Shown piece by piece: positions 51,798 to 59,143 of a DNA stretch of 59,143 nucleotides (position 1 is the stretch's first letter; each line of letters starts with the position of its first letter). Position numbers and translations under genes: made by a program. Source of the DNA: HGM04593 sp045646965 (GTDB lineage: Bacteria > Bacteroidota > Bacteroidia > Bacteroidales > Bacteroidaceae); the NCBI GenBank assembly GCA_045646965.1, contig JAZRLR010000019.1, positions 1 to 59,143 of the forward strand. Reading direction: 5' to 3'. The notes below the pieces were generated by a model. That model was not told the origin of the DNA, searched no databases, and worked only from the letters and a program-made list of their open reading frames with translations.

Positions 51798-52592
51798 TCA
51801 GTCTATCTGGAACTCGCGTTTGCGTAGCACGAAGTCGCGCCCCAGATATTTCTCCCTCACAATAGTATTTTCGGCAAGTACCTCGGGAGTACCCTCAAAG
51901 AGGATTCTTCCCTCGAAGAGCAGGTAGGCACGGTCGGTGATACTCAATGTCTCCTGCACGTTGTGGTCGGTAATGAGAATTCCTATATTCTTGTCCTTCA
52001 GTTTCCACACGATATACTGAATATCTTCCACGGCAATGGGGTCTACACCGGCAAAAGGCTCGTCGAGCATAATGAATTTGGGGTCGATGGCCAGGCAGCG
52101 GGCAATCTCGGTGCGGCGTCGCTCACCTCCCGAGAGACGGTCGCCCAGGTTCTTGCGCACCTTTTGCAAGCGGAACTCCTCGATAAGGCTCTCGAGTTTC
52201 TCCTTCTGATACTCCTTGGGTTTATTGGTGAGCTCGAGCACCGACGCGATATTATCCTCGACACTCATTTTGCGGAACACGCTCGCCTCCTGCGCCAGAT
52301 AACCCACTCCGATGCGTGCACGCTTGTACACGGGGTAGTTGGTAATCTCGGTATCGTTGAGAAAGATTTTTCCATCGTTAGGCACCACAAGGCCTGTCGT
52401 CATATAGAAAGAGGTGGTTTTTCCGGCTCCGTTGGGGCCAAGCAATCCCACAATCTCACCCTGCTTCACATTGAAAGAGACATTATTCACCACCGTGCGC
52501 TTGCCATATCTCTTGACAAGATTCTCGGTGCGCAGCACCATACGCTCGGGAGTGCCCATATTTTCATTTTCTGCAAAAGCAACCATTGTCAT
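51798..52592 (-). CDS. lptB: LPS export ABC transporter ATP-binding protein LptB
   Basis: 264 residues. Walker A GPNGAGKTT at residues 52-60, signature LSGGERRRTEIAR, Walker B FIMLDEPFAGVDP, and H-loop ITDHNVQETLSI. The motif set around DHNVQETL and the helical AQEASVFRKMSVEDNI region fits LptB. It powers lifting of lipopolysaccharide onto the periplasmic bridge. Alternative starts lie at residues 3, 12 and 18; promoter position fits the first. The permeases LptF/LptG are not in the window. It diverges from mlaE. Confidence 0.94.
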   Translation of the reverse strand: MTMVAFAENENMGTPERMVLRTENLVKRYGKRTVVNNVSFNVKQGEIVGLLGPNGAGKTTSFYMTTGLVVPNDGKIFLNDTEITNYPVYKRARIGVGYLAQEASVFRKMSVEDNIASVLELTNKPKEYQKEKLESLIEEFRLQKVRKNLGDRLSGGERRRTEIARCLAIDPKFIMLDEPFAGVDPIAVEDIQYIVWKLKDKNIGILITDHNVQETLSITDRAYLLFEGRILFEGTPEVLAENTIVREKYLGRDFVLRKREFQID

Positions 52593-52613
52593 CGTGAAAA
52601 ATTTTTAACGAAG

Positions 52614-52644
52614 CGAAGATAATGCAAATTTGGCTTACTCCCAA
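52614..52644 (-). promoter_or_regulatory. Promoter of lptB
   Basis: Minus strand TTG (complement of 52642-52644), 20-base spacer, TATCTTCG (complement of 52614-52621), the TTCG variant of the -7 box. The leader is about 15 bases. Confidence 0.65.
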
Positions 52645-52738
52645 GATTTTATAATTGTTTTGTAAAAACAGACACCTATAAAGAGGAGTCACAGAGAACA
52701 AATGTCGCCTTTTTACACGATATTAGGCAATAAAATAG

Positions 52739-52746
52739 TATCTTCG
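52739..52746 (+). promoter_or_regulatory. Predicted -7 box of mlaE-mlaF
   Basis: TATCTTCG, the same variant as at lptB, 20 bases before the mlaE ATG. No clear -33 TTG is present at the usual distance. Confidence 0.5.
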
Positions 52747-52765
52747 CGCCCAAATACACAAAAAG

Positions 52766-53515
52766 ATGTTTCTTGTAAAATCGATAAAGACATTCGGCAG
52801 CTACCTCATACTTATGCGTCGCGTATTTGCCAAGCCCGAGCGCTGGAGGATATTTATGCGACAGACACTGCGCGAGGTCTACCAGCTGGGCATCGACTCG
52901 ATACCCATCGTGCTGCTCATCTCATTCTTCATAGGCGCAGTGATATGCATACAGATGAAGCTCAACATAGAGAACGCCTGGATGCCCAAGTTTGTGGTGG
53001 GATATGCCACACGCGAGATTATGCTTCTCGAGTTCTCCTCGTCTATAATGTGCCTCATCCTGTCGGGCAAGGTGGGTTCAAACATCACCTCCGAGATAGG
53101 CACAATGCGCGTGACACAGCAGATTGACGCGCTCGAGATTATGGGCGTAAACTCGGCAAGCTTTCTCATTCTGCCCAAGATTACCGCGCTCACCGCAATG
53201 ATACCTATACTTGTCATTTTCAGCATTTTCGCGGGTATCACGGGCGCATACGCCATAGGATTCTTCACCGGCATAATGACTCCCGACGACCTCACCTGCG
53301 GCCTGCAGTATGAGTTCCAGCAGTGGTATATATGGTGCAGCATCATAAAAGCCATCTTTTTTGCCTTTATAATAACATCGGTGGCATCGTACTACGGCTA
53401 CACGGTCGAGGGCGGCTCCATCGAGGTGGGCAAGTCGAGCACCGACTCCGTGGTAAGTTGCAGCGTGCTCATCCTCTTTGCCGATATTGTATTAACCCAA
53501 CTCCTGATGCAATGA
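52766..53515 (+). CDS. mlaE: MlaE-type ABC transporter permease
   Basis: 249 residues. An N-terminal amphipathic segment followed by about five membrane helices with the family signature GIDSIPIVLLISFFIGAVICIQ and TEIGTMRVTQQIDALEIMGVN-type region. MlaE with MlaF moves phospholipids between membranes to keep outer-leaflet asymmetry. The stop codon overlaps the start of mlaF in ATGA. No MlaD-type MCE gene follows within the window. Confidence 0.93.
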   Translation: MFLVKSIKTFGSYLILMRRVFAKPERWRIFMRQTLREVYQLGIDSIPIVLLISFFIGAVICIQMKLNIENAWMPKFVVGYATREIMLLEFSSSIMCLILSGKVGSNITSEIGTMRVTQQIDALEIMGVNSASFLILPKITALTAMIPILVIFSIFAGITGAYAIGFFTGIMTPDDLTCGLQYEFQQWYIWCSIIKAIFFAFIITSVASYYGYTVEGGSIEVGKSSTDSVVSCSVLILFADIVLTQLLMQ

Positions 53516-54264
53516 TTGAGATAAAAGATATCTGCAAGACCTTCGGCAGCCAACGAGTGCTCGACAATATCAGCACATCGTTCAAGAACGGAAACACCAA
53601 CCTCATCATAGGACAGAGCGGTGCCGGCAAAACCGTGCTTATGAAATGTATCGTGGGGCTGCTCGAAGCCGACCACGGCAAGATTCTCTATGACGGCCGC
53701 AACGCCCTCACATTGAGCAAGAAGGAGCGCCACCTGCTGCGACGCGAGATGGGAATGCTCTTTCAAAGCGCCGCCCTCTTCGATTCTATGAGCGTGCTCG
53801 AGAACGTGATGTTTCCCCTCGATATGTTCTCCATAAAAACATACAACGAGCGCCTGAAACGCGCCCGTTTCTGCCTTGAGCGCGTGAACCTGCTCGACGC
53901 GCAGGACAAGAGCCCCGAAGAGCTGTCGGGCGGAATGCAGAAACGCGCCGCCATAGCCCGCGCCATAGCCCTGGAGCCCAAATACCTCTTTTGCGACGAG
54001 CCCAACTCGGGCCTCGACCCCAAGACCTCGCTCATAATAGACGAGCTCATCCACAGCATTACAAGCGAGTACAATATCACCACAATTGTGAACACACACG
54101 ATATGAACTCGGTGATGAACATAGGCGACCACATACTATTCCTTGCCGAAGGCAAGATTTCGTGGGAGGGAAATAAAGACGAGATTCTGCACACCACAAA
54201 CAAGCAGCTCAACGACTTTCTCTTCTCGAGCGAGATACTGCGCCGCGTAGCAGCAGAAAAGTGA
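53512..54264 (+). CDS. mlaF: MlaF-type ABC transporter ATP-binding protein
   Basis: 250 residues from MIEIKDICKTFGSQRVL. Walker A GQSGAGKT, signature LSGGMQKRAAIARAIALEP, Walker B YLFCDEPNSGLD, and HDMNS switch histidine. The long frame upstream is the antisense of nothing but reads through mlaE in another frame; the ATGA overlap with mlaE fixes this start. It energises the MlaE permease. Confidence 0.93.
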   Translation: MIEIKDICKTFGSQRVLDNISTSFKNGNTNLIIGQSGAGKTVLMKCIVGLLEADHGKILYDGRNALTLSKKERHLLRREMGMLFQSAALFDSMSVLENVMFPLDMFSIKTYNERLKRARFCLERVNLLDAQDKSPEELSGGMQKRAAIARAIALEPKYLFCDEPNSGLDPKTSLIIDELIHSITSEYNITTIVNTHDMNSVMNIGDHILFLAEGKISWEGNKDEILHTTNKQLNDFLFSSEILRRVAAEK

Positions 54265-54278
54265 CAAAGCCCGCACAC

Positions 54279-54322
54279 AAACAAATAATCCGCAAACCTG
54301 CAAAGTTGCGGATTATTTGTTT
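54279..54322. terminator. Bidirectional terminator between mlaF and der
   Basis: 17 perfect base pairs, arms 54279-54295 and 54306-54322 with a 10-base loop, flanked by an A run on the left and TTTATTT on the right. Confidence 0.85.
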
Positions 54323-55635
54323 TATTTCTGACGGATGAAAATATTCATCGGAACACCCGTAAATTTCCAGATAGAACGTATCTTATTTTCCAAGAAGCGC
54401 TTATAAGGCTCACGCACATACTGCGGCAGGTTGGCAAAGAAGAGGAACGAGGGCACGCGGGTTTCGTGCAACTGCATACAATACTTTATCTTTATATACT
54501 TGCCCTTGATTGAAGGAGGCGGATAGGCCTCTATGATGGGAAGCATCTCCTCGTTGAACTTTGCAGTGGAAATCTTTGTCTTTGAGTTGAGATAAACCTC
54601 TTTGGCAGTCTCGAGCACCTTGAACACACGCTGCTTTGTAACAGCCGAGGTGAAGATAATGGGGAAATCGACAAAGGGAGCCACACGCTCGCGTATGGCA
54701 TTCTCAAAGAATTTCTGCACCTTCTCACTCTTGTCCTCTACCAAGTCCCACTTGTTTACAACTACCACAAGGCTCTTCTGGTTGCGCTGAATGATTGAGA
54801 AGATGTTAAGATCCTGCGACTCGATGCCTCGTGTGGCGTCAATCATCAGAATGCAGACATCGGAGTTCTCTATCGCGCGTATAGAACGCAAAACAGAGTA
54901 ATACTCTATATCCTCGTTCACCTTGCCCTTTTTGCGTATTCCGGCGGTGTCTACGAGATAGAAGTCGAAGCCGAATTTGGTGTATCGTGTGAGGATAGAG
55001 TCGCGTGTGGTACCTGCGATGTTTGTCACAATGTTACGCTCCTCGCCCAGGAACACATTTATAATTGAGCTCTTTCCCGCGTTGGGACGGCCCACAACGG
55101 CAAAACGGGGGATATTCTCCTCGGGTGCCTCCTCGGCATCCTTGGTAAATTTAGATACTATGAGGTCGAGCAGGTCGCCTGTACCGCTACCGTTGGCTGC
55201 CGAAATACAGTGCATATCGCCAAGGCCCATTGCATAGAACTCTGCCGCGGCATACTGCATCTCATATGTGTCTACCTTGTTTGCCACCACAAGCACCGGT
55301 TTCTTGGTGCGGCGCAGCATCGCAGCGAGCTCGCTGTCGAGGTCGGTGAGACCATTCATTGCGTCTACCACAAAGAGTATCACGTCGGCCTCTTCCATAG
55401 CAAGTGTCACCTGCTCGCAGATAGCCTCTTCGAACACATCGTCCGAGTTTTTCACCCAGCCGCCTGTATCAACCAGTGAAAATTCCTTTCCGCACCACAG
55501 GCAACGACCATACTGACGGTCGCGGGTTGTGCCCGCCTCGTCGGAAATAATCGCCTGTTTTGTCTCTGTGAGACGGTTAAAAAGCGTGGACTTGCCCACA
55601 TTGGGACGGCCCACTATCGCTACCAAATTTCCCAT
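54322..55635 (-). CDS. der: Ribosome biogenesis GTPase Der (EngA)
   Basis: 437 residues with two tandem GTPase domains: GRPNVGKSTLFN near residue 8 and GRPNAGKSSIIN near residue 180, plus DTGGW and DTAGI switch II motifs and NKVD/NKWD. A C-terminal KH-like domain (LPQYVREPYKRFLENKIRS) follows. It acts in late 50S assembly. It starts 4 bases after era's stop codon. The stop of der overlaps the last pair of the terminator stem at 54322. Confidence 0.97.
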   Translation of the reverse strand: MGNLVAIVGRPNVGKSTLFNRLTETKQAIISDEAGTTRDRQYGRCLWCGKEFSLVDTGGWVKNSDDVFEEAICEQVTLAMEEADVILFVVDAMNGLTDLDSELAAMLRRTKKPVLVVANKVDTYEMQYAAAEFYAMGLGDMHCISAANGSGTGDLLDLIVSKFTKDAEEAPEENIPRFAVVGRPNAGKSSIINVFLGEERNIVTNIAGTTRDSILTRYTKFGFDFYLVDTAGIRKKGKVNEDIEYYSVLRSIRAIENSDVCILMIDATRGIESQDLNIFSIIQRNQKSLVVVVNKWDLVEDKSEKVQKFFENAIRERVAPFVDFPIIFTSAVTKQRVFKVLETAKEVYLNSKTKISTAKFNEEMLPIIEAYPPPSIKGKYIKIKYCMQLHETRVPSFLFFANLPQYVREPYKRFLENKIRSIWKFTGVPMNIFIRQK

Positions 55636-55639
55636 ATAT

Positions 55640-56524
55640 CTAATCTTTTTGGTCGTATCCGAAACGGCGCAGCTGTTTGTTGCTGTTGCGCCAGTCTTTG
55701 TCTACCTTTACATAAATCTCCAGGAAAATCTTCTTGCCGAAGAATTTCTCAAGCTCGCGACGGGCATCGGTTGCCACACGTTTGAGGGCTACACCCTCGT
55801 GGCCTATTATAATACCCTTCTGCGAATCGCGCTCCACATATATTATCGATTTTATATATATGCTGCCCTCTTTCTCCTTGAAATACTCGCACTCTGCCTC
55901 ACACACATAGGGTATCTCCTTGTCGTAGTGCAAGAGAATCTTCTCGCGTATAATCTCGGTTACAAAGAAGCGCGCGGGCTTGTCGGTGAGCTGATCCTTG
56001 TCAAAATAAGGGGGCGAGGGGGGCAGAAGCTCCATAATGCGCTTCATCACCACATCGACACCAAATTTCGCAATTGCCGAAATAGGCATAATCTCGGCCT
56101 CGGGCAGCATCTCGTGCCACAGTTCCACCTTTTTCACAAGCTCCTGCTGGTTGGCAAGGTCTATTTTATTTATAAGCACTATGATAGGCACATCGAGCTT
56201 GCGCACCTCGTCGATGAAGTCGCTGTTTTTCTCGGGTGTCTCCACCATATCGGTCACATAGAGCAACACATCGGCATCGCGCAGAGCCGAGCGCGAGAAA
56301 CGCAGCATCGCCTCCTGCAGTTTATAGTTGGGCTTGAGCACACCCGGAGTATCCGAAAAAACTATCTGCGCATCGTCGGTATTCAGTATACCCATAATAC
56401 GATGGCGTGTTGTCTGTGCCTTGAAGGTGGCTATCGAAATGCGCTCACCCACAAGAAGATTCATCAGGGTAGATTTACCCACATTGGGGTTACCCACAAT
56501 ATTTACAAAACCAGCTTTGTGCAT
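55640..56524 (-). CDS. era: GTPase Era
   Basis: 294 residues from MHKAGFVNIVGNPNVGKSTLMN. GTPase motifs: GNPNVGKST, DTPGVL and NKID; C-terminal KH domain with the family end IIGHEGVALKRVATDARRELEKFFGKKIFLEIYVKV. It binds the 3' end of 16S rRNA during 30S assembly. It lies downstream of rpmF after 130 bases containing a terminator-like hairpin. Confidence 0.97.
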   Translation of the reverse strand: MHKAGFVNIVGNPNVGKSTLMNLLVGERISIATFKAQTTRHRIMGILNTDDAQIVFSDTPGVLKPNYKLQEAMLRFSRSALRDADVLLYVTDMVETPEKNSDFIDEVRKLDVPIIVLINKIDLANQQELVKKVELWHEMLPEAEIMPISAIAKFGVDVVMKRIMELLPPSPPYFDKDQLTDKPARFFVTEIIREKILLHYDKEIPYVCEAECEYFKEKEGSIYIKSIIYVERDSQKGIIIGHEGVALKRVATDARRELEKFFGKKIFLEIYVKVDKDWRNSNKQLRRFGYDQKD

Positions 56525-56568
56525 AAATAATTTGTGTTTGCAGCCCTACGAGCTTGCTTATAAAAGAA

Positions 56569-56599
56569 AAAACGCGCCCGACTATGCAAGGTGCGTTTT
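56569..56599 (-). terminator. Terminator or attenuator between rpmF and era
   Basis: AAAACGCGCC (56569-56578) pairs with GGTGCGTTTT (56590-56599) with one G-U pair. The minus strand then reads CTTTTATAAG. It probably lets the abundant L32 mRNA outnumber era and der. No promoter boxes were found between it and era. Confidence 0.6.
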
Positions 56600-56654
56600 T
56601 ACTCGATTACAAAAACTGCCCGCACCAACCACGGAAGGCGCGGTCAAGGTTATT

Positions 56655-56840
56655 TTAGATAGCTGCCTCTTTCTCGATAGCCAACTTACCTCTGTAATAA
56701 CCACACGCACCGCATACGGTGTGATAAACGTGCCACTCGCCACAGTTGGGGCAAATTGCCAATGTAGGAGCTACTGCCTTGTCGTGAGTTCTTCTCTTGG
56801 CAGTTCTTGTCTTTGATTGTCTTCTTTTAGGATGTGCCAT
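56655..56840 (-). CDS. rpmF: 50S ribosomal protein L32
   Basis: 61 residues starting MAHPKRRQSKTRTAKRRTHD, with the zinc ribbon CPNCGEWHVYHTVCGACGYY. The cysteine-rich (C+) form is normal here. It starts 12 bases after the DUF177 gene, the pairing found in many bacteria. Confidence 0.97.
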   Translation of the reverse strand: MAHPKRRQSKTRTAKRRTHDKAVAPTLAICPNCGEWHVYHTVCGACGYYRGKLAIEKEAAI

Positions 56841-56852
56841 TTTTCTAACTTT

Positions 56853-57398
56853 TTAATTATCTTCTTCTATTTGTATATTCTTTAAACTTTCCCAACGAGG
56901 ATCTATCTCCACGGGAGCGTCATCGTCGGTCATTCCTTCATTGTCCTCGGCGTGGCTGTGTTTCTTGAGCTTGCCTGCCATCTCCCTATTACACTTGCCG
57001 GGAGCGTGAACGCGCTTCATAGGCAGAGCGAGCACTATAAACTCATATAAGTACCACGCGATATTCAGGTCGCCGTCCTGCTCGGGCACTACCACGACGT
57101 CGCCGTCGTCGGCATATTCGGTTCCAAGCTTCACACGCAGAGTATTGTCGGTCGCCACATCTATTTCGAGGTCGTCGAGACAGCGGTCGCAGGGTACTAT
57201 GACCACTCCGTCGAGTGAGAATGTAAAATCGAATACTTCACGGTTTTTCCTTGCTGTGACAACAGCTTTCACCGTGCCACGCTGAAACTCCTCACCGTCG
57301 ATATGCGCAAAAAACGCATTATCGAGCAAAAATTCCATCTCCAGAGGCTCCGCCTTTAAACCCTTGAGGTCGATATTGTATTTATCGAATCGTCCCAT
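56853..57398 (-). CDS. DUF177 (YceD-like) protein
   Basis: 181 residues from MGRFDKYNIDLKGLKAEPLEMEFLLDN. The family core is visible: ARKNREVFDFTFSLDGVVIVPCDRCLDDLEIDV with the CxRC pair, and LYEFIVLALPMKRVH. In E. coli YceD has been linked to 23S rRNA processing; here the link is inferred from the tight rpmF pairing. It heads the DUF177-rpmF-era-der transcript. Confidence 0.9.
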   Translation of the reverse strand: MGRFDKYNIDLKGLKAEPLEMEFLLDNAFFAHIDGEEFQRGTVKAVVTARKNREVFDFTFSLDGVVIVPCDRCLDDLEIDVATDNTLRVKLGTEYADDGDVVVVPEQDGDLNIAWYLYEFIVLALPMKRVHAPGKCNREMAGKLKKHSHAEDNEGMTDDDAPVEIDPRWESLKNIQIEEDN

Positions 57399-57477
57399 CG
57401 CTATAAAATATCAATATTTTAACAACATCAACTGCAAAAAGCAGCGCCTTTTATCCGTATTACCCGAATTTAGGCCA

Positions 57478-57508
57478 CAAAGATACAATAAAAATTCGGT
57501 TCCGGCAC
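57478..57508 (-). promoter_or_regulatory. Promoter of DUF177-rpmF-era-der
   Basis: Minus strand GTG (complement of 57506-57508, one off TTG), 20-base spacer, TATCTTTG (complement of 57478-57485), an exact -7 match about 80 bases before the start codon. Confidence 0.6.
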
Positions 57509-57526
57509 CTTATTTGATAAAAATCT

Positions 57527-58684
57527 TTATTTTTTTAGTTCCAAACGGAAAGTTGTGCCCTTTCCGGGAACAGATTTCTTAACAAACACGCGCCCTTTGT
57601 GGTACTCCTCGGCAATGCGTTTGGCGAGCGAGAGCCCCAAGCCCCAGCCACGTTTCTTTGTTGTGTAGCCCGGCTCGAACACCCTCTTCTGCTTCGATTT
57701 AACGATACCTTTGCCTGTGTCGGCAATATCGACGTATGCGTAGTCGCCGCTATGCCCCACGGTTACCGTTATAACGCCGCTCCCGTCCATTGCATCTATG
57801 GCATTCTTGCAGATATTTTCTACAACCCACTCAATGAGGGGAGCATTCATAGGTACCAACAAAGAACGCTTGGGATAGTTCACCACATAAGAAATTTGTG
57901 CGGGGCTGCGACGTTTCACATACTCCACGGCACGGTCAATCACCTCGACAAGCTCCTCCGACACGGGCTCGGGCATAGAGCCTATCTTGGAGAATCGCTC
58001 GGCTATGCGCTGCAGACGCGCCACGTCGCGTTCCATTTCGGGCAGCAGTTCGTCGGTGGGATATTTCTCTTTGAGCACAGCAGTCCACGCCATAAGCGAG
58101 GAGATGGGCGTTCCCAGCTGGTGCGCCGTCTCCTTGGAGAGGCCCACCCACACCTTGTTCTGCTCGGCACGTTTGGAGCTCACTATAGCAAAGAAACATA
58201 CGGCAAAGAAAAGCAGCACCACAAGCAGCTGCACATAGGGGTAATAGGCAAGCTGTGTGAGGATGAGCGACTCGGAGTAGCACACCTCGAGGTAGTCGCT
58301 GCCCTCGTCGGTGCCGAGGTCTATGCGCAGGATATTCTTTTGCTGACGCATATCGGCAACCATCTCCATAAGCACAGCGAGGGTGTCGGCCGACGCCGCA
58401 AAATCTATGTTACGGTGCAGGCTTATGGCGCCGTTGCTGTCGGTTACTACCACGGGGATGGTCGTGTTGCCGTTGAGAACGGCGAGCACAAGCCCCAAGT
58501 CGGTGTTTTGGTCGGCTTTGTTAAGGGAGTTCATCGCCTCGGCCCATATCTGCATTTTTTTCTCTTCCTCGGCTTTGAGGTCTTTTACCAGGGTGTTTGA
58601 AACGAGAAGTGACACGGCGGCTATTACTGCTGCGGCTATCACGAGGAGGAATTTCACGTTCCTGAAATTATTGTACCATTTCAT
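57527..58684 (-). CDS. Membrane sensor histidine kinase
   Basis: 385 residues. Two membrane helices (residues about 11-33 and 145-165) enclose a periplasmic sensor of about 105 residues. The dimerisation box has H188 in LSKETAHQLGTPISSL; the ATPase domain has NICKNAIDAMDGSG (N box), DIADTGKGI (G1), and WGLGLSLAKRI (G2). No HAMP domain is apparent. No response regulator gene lies in the window, so it may be an orphan or its partner may be beyond the edge. It has a promoter with three repeat half-sites. Confidence 0.9.
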   Translation of the reverse strand: MKWYNNFRNVKFLLVIAAAVIAAVSLLVSNTLVKDLKAEEEKKMQIWAEAMNSLNKADQNTDLGLVLAVLNGNTTIPVVVTDSNGAISLHRNIDFAASADTLAVLMEMVADMRQQKNILRIDLGTDEGSDYLEVCYSESLILTQLAYYPYVQLLVVLLFFAVCFFAIVSSKRAEQNKVWVGLSKETAHQLGTPISSLMAWTAVLKEKYPTDELLPEMERDVARLQRIAERFSKIGSMPEPVSEELVEVIDRAVEYVKRRSPAQISYVVNYPKRSLLVPMNAPLIEWVVENICKNAIDAMDGSGVITVTVGHSGDYAYVDIADTGKGIVKSKQKRVFEPGYTTKKRGWGLGLSLAKRIAEEYHKGRVFVKKSVPGKGTTFRLELKK

Positions 58685-58774
58685 TTTATCGGTATTTTTC
58701 TTTTCATTTAACGTGGTTTTTGTTCTTTTAGTATATTTTTCTTCGAAAGTGTTTTTTGTATTTATGGGTGGGGG

Positions 58775-58841
58775 CTTGCGATTTAAGGCGAAAGGTATTT
58801 TTCTTGCAGTTTAAGGCAAATAGGTTTGTGTCTTAAACTGC
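58775..58841 (-). promoter_or_regulatory. Kinase promoter with direct and inverted repeats
   Basis: Minus-strand promoter boxes are TTTG (complement of 58817-58820), 19-base spacer and TACCTTTC (complement of 58790-58797, one mismatch). Around them lie CTTGCGATTTAAGGCG (58775-58790), CTTGCAGTTTAAGGCA (58803-58818) and an inverted CTTAAACTGC (58832-58841). The two direct copies are 28 bases apart, and the inverted arm is the perfect complement of GCAGTTTAAG (58806-58815). Confidence 0.55.
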
Positions 58842-58914
58842 CGGAAAAGCAAGAAGCACACCCTCGGTTCTGCGATGAGTTCAAAGCAAGCCCTCGCCCT
58901 CGATACAAACACCA

Positions 58915-58952
58915 TATATAAAAACAAAGGGGTGGTGCTTTTGCACCACCCC
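58915..58952 (-). terminator. Terminator of the partial gene at the right edge
   Basis: GGGGTGGTGC (58929-58938) pairs perfectly with GCACCACCCC (58943-58952) around TTTT; the minus strand then reads TTTGTTTTTATAT. It lies 19 bases after the stop codon of the partial gene. Confidence 0.9.
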
Positions 58953-58971
58953 AAAGAATATAGAGCTTTAA

Positions 58972-59143
58972 TTAATAATTACCCCATAAATCGCCCCATT
59001 TACCACGACGGCGGCCCGAGAGCTGCTCCTCGCGGGTATCGATGGTGGTGTCACCATCGATATTAAACCCGGGGTTATTGGGCGAGAGGGCGAGAAGCAC
59101 CTCGTCGCTTTTCATCTTCACCTCTGCTGCGGCAGGGGCTGTG
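58972..59143 (-). CDS. C-terminus of an unknown protein (cut by window edge)
   Basis: The minus strand reads in frame APAAAEVKMKSDEVLLALSP and ends SGRRRGKWGDLWGNY before a TAA stop at 58972-58974. The 57 visible residues are an alanine-rich linker followed by an acidic then arginine-rich end, and I recognise no family. A strong terminator follows, which supports a real gene end. Only the upstream sequence outside the window can name it. Confidence 0.65.
   Translation of the reverse strand, partial: TAPAAAEVKMKSDEVLLALSPNNPGFNIDGDTTIDTREEQLSGRRRGKWGDLWGNY

Overview
The window is a gene-dense stretch of housekeeping chromosome from a member of the Bacteroidota, most likely Bacteroidales. The evidence is gene content (fused SecDF, ClpP/ClpX/trigger factor beside RecQ and GuaB, OstA-like protein, viroplasmin-type RNase H, DUF2851, mannose-1-phosphate guanylyltransferase, OmpA-type porin) and promoters. 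Upstream of many operons there is a TTG/TTTG box, a spacer of about 18-21 bases, and a TAnnTTTG box, which is the promoter form described for Bacteroides and Flavobacterium; a TAnCTTCG variant also recurs. No genus can be assigned from sequence reading alone. I see no insertion sequence, prophage, CRISPR array, toxin-antitoxin pair or rRNA.

Layout. 1-6.2 kb: translation block on the minus strand, rpsU-xerC/D-hpf, then tRNA-Thr(TGT)-Tyr-Gly-Thr(GGT)-tuf-tRNA-Trp-secE-nusG-rplK-rplA-rplJ-rplL (the last cut by the window edge). 6.3-10.3 kb: mdh, and gltX-waaA. 10.5-14 kb (plus): a PgpH-like cyclic-di-AMP phosphodiesterase and a DUF2851 protein. 14-18.8 kb (minus): secDF and a pair of overlapping rhomboid proteases. 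19-24.1 kb (plus): argS, RNase H, a frameshifted phosphoethanolamine transferase, and a radical SAM protein. 24.1-28.3 kb (minus): an rlmL-like methyltransferase, purD, an unknown membrane protein and a DedA-like protein. 28.5-29.5 kb (plus): lytic transglycosylase. 29.5-34.6 kb (minus): purB-rluB-asnS-manC. 34.9-36.5 kb: two identical tRNA-Val and an OmpA-family porin. 36.8-48 kb (minus): an eight-gene run recQ-guaB-parvulin-parvulin-like lipoprotein-surA-ostA-like-small membrane protein-mutL. 48.1-51.6 kb: tig, clpP, clpX. 51.8-54.3 kb: lptB diverging from mlaE-mlaF. 54.3-57.4 kb: DUF177-rpmF-era-der. 57.5-59.1 kb: an orphan histidine kinase and the C-terminus of an unknown protein.

Two themes run through the window. 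One is ribosome and RNA work: ribosomal proteins, EF-Tu, HPF, S21, L32, Era, Der, RluB-like and RlmL-like enzymes, three aminoacyl-tRNA synthetases and seven tRNAs. The other is envelope building and quality control: SecE/SecDF, rhomboids, WaaA, LptB, OstA-like, MlaEF, three periplasmic chaperone/parvulin-type proteins, OmpA porin, transglycosylase, phosphoethanolamine transferase and ManC.

I found no convincing new multi-gene system. The observations most worth checking are small: a near-identical pair of hairpins placed at the 5' ends of two unrelated genes (5840-5879 and 25440-25469), a repeat cluster over the kinase promoter (58775-58841), a single-base frameshift in the phosphoethanolamine transferase gene (near 23100), a 20-bp perfect hairpin between clpX and recQ, and a MutL whose nuclease motif is degraded.
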